A stretch of 64,000 nt of DNA from the NCBI GenBank assembly GCA_026393275.1, contig JAPLAM010000031.1, positions 1-64,000 of the forward strand, given 5' to 3'. Position 1 is the stretch's first letter, and every line of letters starts with the position of its first letter. The DNA comes from Arthrobacter sp. Its GTDB lineage: Bacteria; Actinomycetota; Actinomycetes; Actinomycetales; Micrococcaceae. Positions 33,756-42,589 of this stretch are shown one piece after another. Made by a program: the position numbers and the translations under genes. The notes below the pieces were generated by a model, which saw only the letters and a program-made list of their open reading frames with translations, made no database searches and was not told the origin of the DNA.

Positions 33756-35288
33756 CTACTGGAGCGTGGACGTCAGCCGGGCGACGTTGTCCACGTACTT
33801 GACCAGCATGGGCCGCTTCATCCAGTCCTCGAGCGTCAGCTCGCGCGATATCTCCCGGTAGGTGTCCTCCACGGCGCCGATCCTCTGCACAATGTCCTCG
33901 CCCAGCAGCATCACGGAGACCTCCAGGTTCAGCGAAAACGAGCGCATGTCCATGTTGCTGGAGCCTAGGACGGCCACCTTGTCATCCACCGTGAAGTGCT
34001 TGGCGTGCAGCACGAACGGGGCCTTGTAGAGGTAGATCCGCACCCCGGCTTCCAGCAGCGCCTCATAGTAAGACTGCTGGGCGTGGTGGACCAGGAACTG
34101 GTCGCCCTTTTCCGAGACGAACAGCTCGACGTCGACGCCGCGCTGAGCCGCCGTCGTCACCGCGTACAGCAGCGAGTCGTCCGGGACGAAGTACGGGCTG
34201 CAGATCGAAAGCTTGCGTTGCGCGGAGTAGATCAGCGTGTTGAACAGGCGCAGGTTGTTCTCGGTGATGAAACCGGGACCGCTGGGTACCACTTGGGCGG
34301 TGACGTGGCCGGGCGCGGATTCGGGCCGGTGGCCAAGCTGGTGTTCCAGCGACTCATTGGTCTCGCTGAGCCAGTCGGTGGCGAACACCACGTTGAGGGT
34401 GGTGACGATCTGGCCGCGCATGCAGGTCATGAGCTCAACCCATTCGCGGCCGACCTTGCGGTGCTTGGGGTTGTTGTAAGACGGTTCGATCAGGTTCTGC
34501 GAGCCGGTGAAGGCGACCTCGCCGTCGATCACCATGATTTTGCGGTGGTTGCGAAGGTCGGGCCGGCGCCACTGCCCGTGCACCGGACGCAGCGGCAGCA
34601 TGGGCCGCCAGCGGATCTTGCTGGCCTTGAGCCGTGCGATCAGCTTCCGGTACCCCTTGATGCGCAGGGTGCCAAGGTGGTCGAACAGGATCCGGACCTC
34701 GACGCCGCGCTCGGCAGCGTCCTCCAGCGCCGTTAGCAGATCATCGGTGACGTGGTCCGAGCTCATGATGTAGAACTCGGCGTTGACGAAGGTCTTGGCC
34801 TCCCGGACCGCCGCGGCCATCGCCTTGATGGAATCCGGGTAGCCGGGCAGCAGCTCCACGCTGTTGCCGTCCACCATCGGCAGCGAGCCCAGGGTCTTGT
34901 TCAGCTCCGCGGCCGACGACACCCATTCGGGCCCGTCATAGCTGCTTTCGGCCGCGGCCAATGCCGAGGTCCCGGCCCGGATCCGGGTGTTCACGGCCTC
35001 CTGCTGGGCGCGGCGGCGGCGGGACAGCCGGAAGTTGCCGAAGAGCAGGAACAGGACGACGCCCAGTGCCGGAACGAAGAAAATGCCCAGCAGCCAGGCC
35101 ATGGCGGTTGTGGGGCGGCGGTTGCCGGGGATGATGCCGAGGGCAAGCACCCGGATGGCGAGGTCGATGAGGGTCAGGATCGCGACCACCCAGGACGGGA
35201 GTGTCTCCACTAGCGAAAATGGCCACAGCACAGGCAAGTCCTTCAGGTTCCAGACCCGCGGACCAGTTCCGGAACGGGCAACCCGCAA
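33756..35288 (-). CDS. Cardiolipin synthase
   Basis: A phospholipase D superfamily protein of up to 510 residues. Two N-terminal membrane helices (LPSWVVAILTLIDLAIRVLALG and AMAWLLGIFFVPALGVVLFLLFG) are followed by two HKD motifs: HRKIMVIDGEVAFTGSQNL and HAKHFTVDDKVAVLGSSNMD. It condenses two phosphatidylglycerols, or CDP-DAG with PG, at the membrane. The TTG at 35288 gives the longest form; a GTG near 35210 would start nearer the first helix. No clear ribosome-binding site decides this. It diverges from the PabC-like gene. Confidence 0.93.
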   Translation of the reverse strand: MRVARSGTGPRVWNLKDLPVLWPFSLVETLPSWVVAILTLIDLAIRVLALGIIPGNRRPTTAMAWLLGIFFVPALGVVLFLLFGNFRLSRRRRAQQEAVNTRIRAGTSALAAAESSYDGPEWVSSAAELNKTLGSLPMVDGNSVELLPGYPDSIKAMAAAVREAKTFVNAEFYIMSSDHVTDDLLTALEDAAERGVEVRILFDHLGTLRIKGYRKLIARLKASKIRWRPMLPLRPVHGQWRRPDLRNHRKIMVIDGEVAFTGSQNLIEPSYNNPKHRKVGREWVELMTCMRGQIVTTLNVVFATDWLSETNESLEHQLGHRPESAPGHVTAQVVPSGPGFITENNLRLFNTLIYSAQRKLSICSPYFVPDDSLLYAVTTAAQRGVDVELFVSEKGDQFLVHHAQQSYYEALLEAGVRIYLYKAPFVLHAKHFTVDDKVAVLGSSNMDMRSFSLNLEVSVMLLGEDIVQRIGAVEDTYREISRELTLEDWMKRPMLVKYVDNVARLTSTLQ

Positions 35289-35322
35289 ATCCTATCCCGG
35301 CACGCCGCACTAAGCTGAAGGC

Positions 35323-36288
35323 ATGACTACCCCTGCCTCTGTTCCGGCCCCCGCCACGGTGCTGGTGTTCCTCGATCCCGGGTTTGAAAACGGCCGCATC
35401 GCCGACGCATCCAAGCCGCAACTGATGGCCACGGACCAGGGTGCCACCCGCGGCGACGGCGTTTTTGAGTCGTTGCTGGCGGTGGGTGGAACGCCGCGCA
35501 AGCTGGCGGCCCACCTGAACCGGCTGGCCGGCTCAGCCCGCGCCCTGGAGCTGGACATCCCGGCCGAGGACGCCTGGCGCCGCGCCATCGGGACGGCCAT
35601 CAGCGAGTTCCGCGGGTCGGCGGGCCCGGACAGTAACGGCTCCGCCGGTGCGGACGAGGTGGTGGTGAAGCTGCTGGCCACCCGCGGCGTCGAGGGCACC
35701 GCCACGCCGAGCTGCTGGGTGCAGGCCTCCCCGCCGCCGGCCGCCGGCCGCCGGCAGCGCGAGACCGGGATCGACGTCATCCTGCTCGACCGGGGCTACG
35801 ACAGCGAGGTGGGCGAACGCGCCCCGTGGCTGCTGCTCGGCGCCAAAACCCTGTCCTATGCGGTCAACATGGCGGCGCTGCGGCACGCCCACCGTCAGGG
35901 CGCCGACGACGTCATCTTCACCTCCGCCGATGGCCGGGTCCTGGAGGGCCCGACGTCGACCGTGCTGCTGGCGCACCTGGAGACCAGCGACGACGGCGCG
36001 GGCGGGGTCCGCACCGTGCGCCGGCTGATCACCCCGCAACTGGACAGCGGCATCCTCCCCGGCACCTCGCAGGGCGCGCTGTTCACCGCGGCCAAGGCGG
36101 CCGGCTGGGAACTGGGCTACGGCCCGCTGGTACCCGCCGACCTGTACGACGCCGACGCCGTCTGGCTCATCTCGAGCATCCGGCTGCTCGCGCCGGTGAA
36201 CCACATCGACGGCAAGGAGATCGGCACCCCCGAACTGCGCCGGCAGCTCACCGCGGAGCTCAACGAGCTGTTCGCCACCGTCGAGTAA
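35323..36288 (+). CDS. pabC: Aminotransferase class IV, probable aminodeoxychorismate lyase
   Basis: A 321-residue fold-type IV PLP enzyme. ATRGDGVFESLLA (conserved Arg/Gly loop), LLGAKTLSYAVNMAALRHAHRQGADDVIF with the PLP lysine in AKTLSY, and VLEGPTSTVLL match PabC-like proteins. It would release 4-aminobenzoate and pyruvate from aminodeoxychorismate, the product of the PabB fusion at 30245. The distance of 3 kb and the unrelated genes between them leave D-amino-acid or branched-chain aminotransferase activity as alternatives. Confidence 0.8.
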   Translation: MTTPASVPAPATVLVFLDPGFENGRIADASKPQLMATDQGATRGDGVFESLLAVGGTPRKLAAHLNRLAGSARALELDIPAEDAWRRAIGTAISEFRGSAGPDSNGSAGADEVVVKLLATRGVEGTATPSCWVQASPPPAAGRRQRETGIDVILLDRGYDSEVGERAPWLLLGAKTLSYAVNMAALRHAHRQGADDVIFTSADGRVLEGPTSTVLLAHLETSDDGAGGVRTVRRLITPQLDSGILPGTSQGALFTAAKAAGWELGYGPLVPADLYDADAVWLISSIRLLAPVNHIDGKEIGTPELRRQLTAELNELFATVE

Positions 36289-36326
36289 CTGCCGGGTAAG
36301 GGCCCTCGGGTAGGGACTGTTTCCCG

Positions 36327-37124
36327 CTACGCCGAAACAGTTACGGCTTCGCGGACCAGTTCGCCGGCGAGATCCGAGGCCAAATCGTCGACGACCTGTC
36401 CGTACAGGAGGGCGCCCTTGGCGGCGCTGGACCCGGCGGCGGAGGAGAGGCACCCGGTGGCCGGCGTCCGCTCCGGCACCACGGGGAGCCGGTCGAAGCG
36501 CGGCAGGACGGCGGCCGGACCGTCCACCAGGCGGTCCATCGCGACCCTGGCCGGTTCAAGGTGCAGCATGAGCGAGGTTTCCAGGACCCCGCCGTGCTCG
36601 ATGTCCCAGCCCGGGAAGCCGCCGGGGTAGACCTGAGTCAGCGTGTCCTGGCTGACAAAGTCCCAGTACGACAGCAGGAGCACGCTCTGCTCGGCGCCGG
36701 GCCCGATCCTCAGGTCTTCCAGGGCCAGGTCGATTCCCTCGTACAGGAACTGGTAGTTCTCGAAGTGGCCGTTGACGAAGACCACGTGCCGGACGCCCTG
36801 GCTGAGGAAGGACTTGGCCAGGTTGCGTGCCACCTTGATGAGGGTTTCGCCGTCCAGGCTGGTGGTACCGGAGAGGTGGTTGCCGCCGCCGGACTTCTGC
36901 TGCGACTTGTACCCGTAGGCGATGGGCTGGGCCACCAGGGCACCGAGCCGCCGGGCGACACCCTCCGCGAAGCGCGAGGACAGAATCGTGTCCGTTCCGA
37001 GCGGCAGGTGCGGGCCGTGCTGTTCCAGGGATCCGACGGGGATGAGGACGATCGCTTCCCCGGACGCCAAGGCTTCGCGGTAGGCAAAGGCGTCCAGGTC
37101 TTCCAGAAATACTGACTTGTCCAT
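36327..37124 (-). CDS. Creatininase (creatinine amidohydrolase)
   Basis: 265 residues from the ATG at 37124, which has GAGGAG nine bases upstream. From this start the metal ligands fall at Glu34, His36, Asp45, His120 and Glu122, the numbering of Pseudomonas putida creatininase. Catalytic Trp154 also matches, and EHGG at 176-179 supplies the catalytic His. It hydrolyses creatinine to creatine (EC 3.5.2.10). It is the last gene of the permease-creatinase-creatininase unit. Other creatininase-family amidases exist, but the residue match and neighbours make this assignment strong. Confidence 0.93.
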   Translation of the reverse strand: MDKSVFLEDLDAFAYREALASGEAIVLIPVGSLEQHGPHLPLGTDTILSSRFAEGVARRLGALVAQPIAYGYKSQQKSGGGNHLSGTTSLDGETLIKVARNLAKSFLSQGVRHVVFVNGHFENYQFLYEGIDLALEDLRIGPGAEQSVLLLSYWDFVSQDTLTQVYPGGFPGWDIEHGGVLETSLMLHLEPARVAMDRLVDGPAAVLPRFDRLPVVPERTPATGCLSSAAGSSAAKGALLYGQVVDDLASDLAGELVREAVTVSA

Positions 37125-37195
37125 GCTGGTGGTGCTCCTCATGAAGTGCGGCGTGAAAAGTGGCGGCGGCCAGGGGCCGCCGCCACTTGGGTGTG

Positions 37196-38452
37196 TCAGG
37201 CGCTGATGATGTTGTGTTCCGGGCCGAAGGGGAATTTGGTGATGTTTTCGGCGCCGTCCTCGCCGACCACCAGGATGTCGTGCTCACGGTAGCCGCCGGC
37301 GCCGGGCTGGCCGTCCAGGACGGTGATCATGGGTTCCATCGAGACCACCATGCCCGGTTCCAGCACGGTGTCGATGTCCTCGCGGAGCTCGAGCCCGGCT
37401 TCCCGGCCGTAGTAGTGGCTCAGGACGCCGAAGGAGTGGCCGTAGCCGAACGTCCGGTTTGCCAGCAGCCCGTGGGAAACATAGATCTCGTTCAGTTCCG
37501 CGGCGATGTCCTTGCAGACGGCGCCGGGCTTGATGAGTTCCAGGCCCCGCCGGTGGACCTCCACGTTGATGTTCCACAGTTCCAGGGAGCGGGCATCCGG
37601 CTCGCCAAGGAACAGGGTCCGCTCCAGGGCGGTGTAGTAGCCGCTGGTCATCGGGAAGCAGTTCAGCGACAGGATGTCGTGTTCCTGGAGCTTGCGGGTG
37701 GTGGCCCAGTTGTGGGCGCCGTCGGTGTTGAGGCCGGACTGGAACCAGACCCAGGTGTCGCGGATTTCGGAATCCGGGAAGGTGCGGGCGATCTCGTGCA
37801 CCATCGCTTCGGTGCCGATCAGGGCAACCTCGTATTCGGTGATGCCGGGGGTGATGGCGTTGCGGATGGCTTCCCCGCCGAGGTCACCGATGCGTGCGCC
37901 GTGCTTGATGACGGCGATTTCTTCGGCGGACTTGATCATGCGCTGGCGCATGGCGTCCTGTGCGACGTCGACGAGGGTGGCGCCGTCGAACGCGGCCTGG
38001 ATCTTGTTGCGGTTGTCCAGCGGCAGGGTGTCGTCCTCGACGCCGAGCCGGCGGACGGTGACACCGCGGGTCCGCAGGGCCTCCTGGATGGCGAAGATGT
38101 AGTTGTCCCGGCGCCAGTCCGTGTAGACGACGTTCTCGCCGTAGCTGCGCCGCCAGGGCATGCCGGCGTCGATGTTCGCGGTGACCGTCACTGTGTCGTC
38201 GGCCGTGACCACCATGGCGTAGGAGCGGCCGAAGTAGGTGAAGAGGAAGTCGGAGTAGTACTTGATGGAGTGGAAGCTGGTGAGGACGACGGCGTCCAGG
38301 TTCTTCGCTGCCATGATCGAACGGAGGCCGGCAATGCGGCGCTCAAGCTCGGCGTCGGAGAACGTCAGCTGGACCTTCTGGCCGTTGTGCAAAACCTTCA
38401 GGCGCTCCAACTCGGAGACGTTTGAGGCAAGGGCGGTGGTGGAGATGGTCAC
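37196..38452 (-). CDS. Creatinase (creatine amidinohydrolase)
   Basis: A 418-residue pita-bread (M24-fold) protein. The characteristic FQSGLNTDGAHNWATTR contains the catalytic His of creatinase, and FGYGHSFGVLSHYYGREAGLEL and MEPMITV follow. Creatinases lack the metal ligands of aminopeptidases and hydrolyse creatine to sarcosine and urea (EC 3.5.3.3). The gene lies between permease and creatininase and opposite the sarcosine oxidase operon, which completes the pathway. Confidence 0.95.
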   Translation of the reverse strand: MTISTTALASNVSELERLKVLHNGQKVQLTFSDAELERRIAGLRSIMAAKNLDAVVLTSFHSIKYYSDFLFTYFGRSYAMVVTADDTVTVTANIDAGMPWRRSYGENVVYTDWRRDNYIFAIQEALRTRGVTVRRLGVEDDTLPLDNRNKIQAAFDGATLVDVAQDAMRQRMIKSAEEIAVIKHGARIGDLGGEAIRNAITPGITEYEVALIGTEAMVHEIARTFPDSEIRDTWVWFQSGLNTDGAHNWATTRKLQEHDILSLNCFPMTSGYYTALERTLFLGEPDARSLELWNINVEVHRRGLELIKPGAVCKDIAAELNEIYVSHGLLANRTFGYGHSFGVLSHYYGREAGLELREDIDTVLEPGMVVSMEPMITVLDGQPGAGGYREHDILVVGEDGAENITKFPFGPEHNIISA

Positions 38453-38515
38453 GGGTATTCCTTTGCGTGTTGATGGTGAAAAATTTGCGGGCCTTCAGGA
38501 CCGGCGGACCGGCTC

Positions 38516-40060
38516 TCAGGCCAGGCGGGCCGGCTCCGGTTCGTGGACCCTTTCTTCGGTGGCGTCGCCGTGCTCCGCGAGCACTGCGTCGTCCTCCAGG
38601 TCGAGGCGGACGCCGATGGGCACGCCGGCCCGGATGCGGCTGCGGAAGCGCGGGTAGCCCAGGCCAAAGTAGATGGCAGAGGAGGTTACGGTCCCGGCCA
38701 GCCAGGAGAGGTCGATGCCGCCCATGGCCGTCGCGATGGGGCCCTGCAGGGCCGGAACTCCGCCGTACATGAACATCCAGGTCATGACGAGGCCGGCGAA
38801 GAAGGCGATGAACGCGGAGGGGTTGATGGCCTTCAGGGAGGTCTTCTTCGAATCAAGGAACAGGTAGGAGAAGTCCTTGTGGTGCCGCTCGAAGATGAAG
38901 TAGTGGACGGCCATGATGCCTCCCCAGGTGGCCACCCAGGCCACGATGGCGCCGAGCCAGGTGTCAAGGATCATCGCGAAGTCTTCGGCGAACATGAAGC
39001 CGATGACGGCGAACATCGACAGGATTCCGACGATGATGGACAGCTTGCGCCGGGAGATCTTGACATCCAGGGCTTGGAAGGCGACACCGAAGGTGTACAG
39101 GTTGATGATGTTGGTGGCGATGGGCCCGTGGATGACCAGCAGGATGACCGGGATGGCCAGGCTGCCGAAGTTGGAGACAATCAGTTCGCCGGGATCGGCC
39201 TGTCCGTTCTTCGTCGCGAGGCTGGCGCCGAGGATGCCGAGCCAGACGACGGGCAGGAACTGGCCCAGGACGCTGACCAGGAACAGCTTGGTCGGCTTGA
39301 CCTTGCGGCTGACGAAGCGGGAGTAGTCGGGAGCGTAGGTGAACCAGCCGATACCCCAGCCGATGCCGATGACGGTCATGATGCCGGACATCGCGGCGAG
39401 GCGCGGCATCCCCTCCAGGACGGCCCCCGCCGGTCCGGCGTAGCTCCAGTTGATGTCCAGCTGCGTCCAGGCCACGATGGACATTCCCACCAGGACCAGG
39501 ATGGTGGGCGGCATTGTGATCCGCTCGAACTTGGAGATGGCGCGGTAGCCGCGGTAGCAAATGGCAACCTGGACGGTCATGATGACCGCGGCGACGACGA
39601 TGCGGACCGCGATGTTCTTTTCGTTGGGATCAACCCACCCGATCATGCCGAAAAGCGCCAGAATCAGGTCCAGGATGACCCAGGTGTTCACGGCTGACCA
39701 GCCGATGGCGATGGTCGCCTGGATGGCGGCCGGCAGGTAGGCCCCGCGGCGGCCAAAGGCCCCGCGGGCAAGCAGCATGCCGGTGGCGCCGGTGCGCTGG
39801 CCGAGGATGACGAAGAAGCCGAAGCCCGCCATGCCGATGAGGTTGCCGACGATCAATACCAGCAGGGTGTCGCCCAGACCCAGGCCGAGCTGGATGCCGA
39901 GGGCCCCGAGGATCCAGTTGATGGGTGCAACGTTGGCGCCTGCCCAGATCCAGAACTGGCCGGAAAGTTTTGTGGTCCGGGCTGACTCCGGGATGGGCTG
40001 CAGGACGTCTTCTACTTCGACGGTCGCCTCTTCGTGCGACCGCTGTTTAGCTTGGTTCAT
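38516..40060 (-). CDS. NCS1-family permease, probable creatinine/creatine uptake
   Basis: A 514-residue membrane protein with about 12 helices and NCS1 (nucleobase:cation symporter-1) features: WAGANVAPINWILGALGIQLGLG near the first helix and YAPDYSRFVSRKVKPTK in the middle. The family imports cytosine, allantoin, hydantoins and similar ring ureides, which creatinine resembles. It is first in the minus-strand unit with creatinase and creatininase. Specificity is inferred from this context. Confidence 0.88.
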   Translation of the reverse strand: MNQAKQRSHEEATVEVEDVLQPIPESARTTKLSGQFWIWAGANVAPINWILGALGIQLGLGLGDTLLVLIVGNLIGMAGFGFFVILGQRTGATGMLLARGAFGRRGAYLPAAIQATIAIGWSAVNTWVILDLILALFGMIGWVDPNEKNIAVRIVVAAVIMTVQVAICYRGYRAISKFERITMPPTILVLVGMSIVAWTQLDINWSYAGPAGAVLEGMPRLAAMSGIMTVIGIGWGIGWFTYAPDYSRFVSRKVKPTKLFLVSVLGQFLPVVWLGILGASLATKNGQADPGELIVSNFGSLAIPVILLVIHGPIATNIINLYTFGVAFQALDVKISRRKLSIIVGILSMFAVIGFMFAEDFAMILDTWLGAIVAWVATWGGIMAVHYFIFERHHKDFSYLFLDSKKTSLKAINPSAFIAFFAGLVMTWMFMYGGVPALQGPIATAMGGIDLSWLAGTVTSSAIYFGLGYPRFRSRIRAGVPIGVRLDLEDDAVLAEHGDATEERVHEPEPARLA

Positions 40061-40169
40061 GCGCGTCTCGATTCACTTCGTTGTGATTGCCGAACGGAAG
40101 GTAGTTCCAGCTTATTGGTGACGAAGAGCACAACCTAGATGCTTTTTGATTACACTGAACCCATATCAG

Positions 40170-40184
40170 GCGACGAAACGTCGC
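40170..40184. promoter_or_regulatory. Short perfect dyad GCGACG-AAA-CGTCGC upstream of pucR
   Basis: Located 22-36 bases before the PucR start codon in the divergent permease/PucR promoter region. It may be a PucR site or an mRNA hairpin over the leader; sequence alone cannot decide. Confidence 0.4.
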
Positions 40185-40205
40185 ACGTTTACTTTCGGGG
40201 TACCC

Positions 40206-41744
40206 ATGATCACGCTTGCAACCGTCCTCGAGTCCCAGCCGCTGGCCGCCGCCGACCCGGTGGTGCGCAGCAGTGTGCCCGGCACCCTGGACCGGGCTGT
40301 CCGCTGGGTGCATTCAAGCGAAGTGCTGGAGATTGCCCCGCTGCTGCGCGGCGGGGAGTTGCTGCTTTCCGGCGGGGAAGCCTTGCTGGCTCTTCCCCCA
40401 CAGGAGCAGGAAAATTACATCCGCAGCCTGGCGGGACGGAATATTGCCGCCTTGGCCTTGCAGACTGCGGGCCAGGCGGCCCCCATGTCGGAATGGCTCA
40501 TTGCCGCGGCCAATAGGTACGGGCTGCCGCTGATTGACCTGCGGGCCGTGGTGCCCTTTGTCGACGTCGCCGAGACAGTGAACCGCATGGTGGTCAACGA
40601 GCAGGCTGCCGCCCACGTCGTGGTCGACGACGCCTCCCGCCGGATTGCGCGCCAGATCACCGACCGGGGTCCCAACCTCCCGGTCATCCTCGAGATGCTG
40701 GCCACGACGTTGGAGGCGGAGGTCTCCCTGACGGCACCGGACGGATCACCGCTCGGCCGCGCCGGCGCTGCTTTCGGCGAAGTCGGCGCGGCGGGCCCAG
40801 ACGACCCGGGCAACGAAAAAGGCTCCCAGGCCGTGGCCGGCATCGTGGTCGGCGGTCAACTGGCGGCCCAGTTGACACTGCGCTCCCCGTCGCGTGACCC
40901 CTTCCTGCTTGAGCTTGCAGCCGACCGGCTCTCCGGCATCCTCGCCCTGGCCCTCGCGCAGGCTTTCCGTCCGACGCCGGCCCAGGTCGCCGATGCGCGC
41001 CTGCTGGAGTCGGTCATTGAGGGCGGCGACGCCGAGACCACCCGGCAGCTCTGGCTGCAGGCCGGACTGCAGCCGGGCCAGGCCGCGGTGGTGGCCGTCT
41101 TCCGGACGTCCGGCCGGGATGCCAACTTCTCCGCCGTCGAACGCGCCCTGCGCCTGGCGGGAGTCAACGTCAAGTCCCACCAGCGGGACGGCGAACGAGC
41201 TGTGTTGTTCACCGTGGCCCGGAAAGACGCCCACGCGGCGCGTGATGCCCTGCTCCGGGCAGCGCGGGGCGCCCTGGGCGGCTCCGAAGACTCTGCCGCC
41301 TTCGGACCCACCGTCGCCGATGGTCTCCGCGCGCACGAGTCCTATGTCGAGGCGCAGGAGACAGTCCGGCTCGGGACACCGGCCGCGGGCCAGGTGCTCG
41401 ATGCCATGGATTATCTGGGCCGGCGGATCCTGGACGCCGTGCCCGATCCTGGCTTCCTGGACTCCTACGTGGAATCGGGTTTGGCGGAAGTGCTCGACTG
41501 GGACCGGAAACACGGCACGTCCCTGCTGGGAACCCTGCTGTGCTGGCTGGACTCGGGATGCAACACGACGGCGTCGGCCGTCACCTTGAACGTTGAGCGG
41601 CAGACGATGCACAAGCGGCTGAGCAAGATCCAGGCCCTGCTGGGCGGGGACCCGCGAACCTCAGGCCGGCTGCTGACCCTCCATATCGTCGCGGCTGCGG
41701 CCGCCGCGGCACGGGCCCCGCACCCGGCCCGGCGGGCGCCCTAG
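40206..41744 (+). CDS. PucR family transcriptional regulator
   Basis: 512 residues from ATG 40206. It has an N-terminal PucR domain (about 1-125: ITLATVLESQPLAAADPVVR, then WVHSSEVLEIAPLLRGGELLLSGG), a GGDEF-like middle, and a C-terminal HTH_30 (ALTLNVERQTMHKRLSKIQ-type). PucR proteins activate purine/ureide catabolism genes. It is divergent from the permease gene and likely controls creatinine uptake and breakdown. Its stop codon shares the palindromic CTAG with the stop of the convergent GntR gene. Confidence 0.9.
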   Translation: MITLATVLESQPLAAADPVVRSSVPGTLDRAVRWVHSSEVLEIAPLLRGGELLLSGGEALLALPPQEQENYIRSLAGRNIAALALQTAGQAAPMSEWLIAAANRYGLPLIDLRAVVPFVDVAETVNRMVVNEQAAAHVVVDDASRRIARQITDRGPNLPVILEMLATTLEAEVSLTAPDGSPLGRAGAAFGEVGAAGPDDPGNEKGSQAVAGIVVGGQLAAQLTLRSPSRDPFLLELAADRLSGILALALAQAFRPTPAQVADARLLESVIEGGDAETTRQLWLQAGLQPGQAAVVAVFRTSGRDANFSAVERALRLAGVNVKSHQRDGERAVLFTVARKDAHAARDALLRAARGALGGSEDSAAFGPTVADGLRAHESYVEAQETVRLGTPAAGQVLDAMDYLGRRILDAVPDPGFLDSYVESGLAEVLDWDRKHGTSLLGTLLCWLDSGCNTTASAVTLNVERQTMHKRLSKIQALLGGDPRTSGRLLTLHIVAAAAAAARAPHPARRAP

Positions 41745-42415
41745 AGCACGCTGCGGATGGTTTTTTCGAAGCTGGCCACGTGCTCGAAGGCCAGGCTCGC
41801 GGCCCGTTCGGCGTCGCCGTCGGCAATGGCATGGAGCAGGTCGACGTGCTCGGTGATATGCCCGGAGACGGACGGGATCTTGTCCAGCACCAGGCACCAG
41901 ATGCGCGTGGCCAGGTTGTCGTACCGGATCAGCACATCTTCCAGGTGGGGGTTCGCGGCGGCCGCATAGATCTGCCGGTGCACCATGATGTCAAAGCGCA
42001 TCAGGGTGTGCTGGTCGGCGCCGCGCGGATCCGAGCCGGCGATGTCGGCCGCCAACGCGCGGAGCCTGGCCCGCATCTCGGGGTTGGCGGATCGCGCGGC
42101 CCGCCGCGCCGCCAGCGGCTCCAGCAGTTCGCGGATCTCCGAGATGTCGGCCAGTTCCGTGATGTCGACCCGGGTCGCGAAGGTTCCCCGGCGCGGGTAG
42201 GAGACCACCAGGTGGTCACTCTCCAGCCGCTTGAGCGCCTCGCGCACCGGCGTGCGCCCGAACCCCAGCCGGGCCGCGAGGACCGAGTCGTTAATGGCGT
42301 CGCCCGGGCGGATCTCCAGCATGATCAGCTGGTCGCGCAGCTGCCGATAGGCCTGCTCCGACAGCGGCAGTTCCGCGCCCCCCGCTTCCGTGTCTTCTAC
42401 CGCAAGGCTCGTCAT
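41741..42415 (-). CDS. GntR family regulator, FadR/FCD subfamily
   Basis: 224 residues from the ATG at 42415, preceded by GAGGAGGGG. The N-terminal winged helix is LSEQAYRQLRDQLIMLEIRPGDAINDSVLAARLGFGRTPVREALKRLESD, and an FCD domain follows with metal-type ligands (FDIMVHRQIYAAAANPHLE, ITEHVDLLHAI). It is divergent from glyA-soxBDAG, and a perfect 17-bp dyad overlaps the glyA -10 element. It is therefore probably the repressor of the sarcosine operon, with sarcosine, glycine or a related acid as effector. Confidence 0.92.
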   Translation of the reverse strand: MTSLAVEDTEAGGAELPLSEQAYRQLRDQLIMLEIRPGDAINDSVLAARLGFGRTPVREALKRLESDHLVVSYPRRGTFATRVDITELADISEIRELLEPLAARRAARSANPEMRARLRALAADIAGSDPRGADQHTLMRFDIMVHRQIYAAAANPHLEDVLIRYDNLATRIWCLVLDKIPSVSGHITEHVDLLHAIADGDAERAASLAFEHVASFEKTIRSVL

Positions 42416-42482
42416 GTCCCCTCCTCGTGTCTCACTTTGCGTCGTTGCCACCCACCCGCTGCGTGCTGTTTCGACAACACCC

Positions 42483-42515
42483 TTGACGTGGAGTGACCTG
42501 CAACATATTGTTGCA
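42483..42515 (+). promoter_or_regulatory. Promoter of glyA-sox operon with overlapping GntR-type operator
   Basis: The -35 element TTGACG (42483-42488) and -10 element TATTGT (42506-42511) are separated by 17 bases. A perfect dyad TGCAACA-TAT-TGTTGCA (42499-42515) covers the -10. Binding there would block initiation. Two weaker dyads follow in the leader: CTAATA/TATTAG at 42522-42544 and TGGCTAG/CTAGCCA at 42546-42569. Confidence 0.7.
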
Positions 42516-42589
42516 TTCAATCTAATATATCAGTCATGTATTAGTTGGCTAGCAGTTGTTGACTAGCCATTGATCGAAAGGAGCAAGCC

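Noticed and set aside
41741..41744. Shared CTAG of convergent pucR and gntR stop codons as a regulatory signal
   Set aside because: A four-base palindromic overlap of stops arises easily by chance in compact genomes.
42416..42589. Glycine riboswitch ahead of glyA-sox
   Set aside because: The leader is too short after the predicted start site and lacks the conserved glycine-aptamer core; GntR-type dyads explain the region better.
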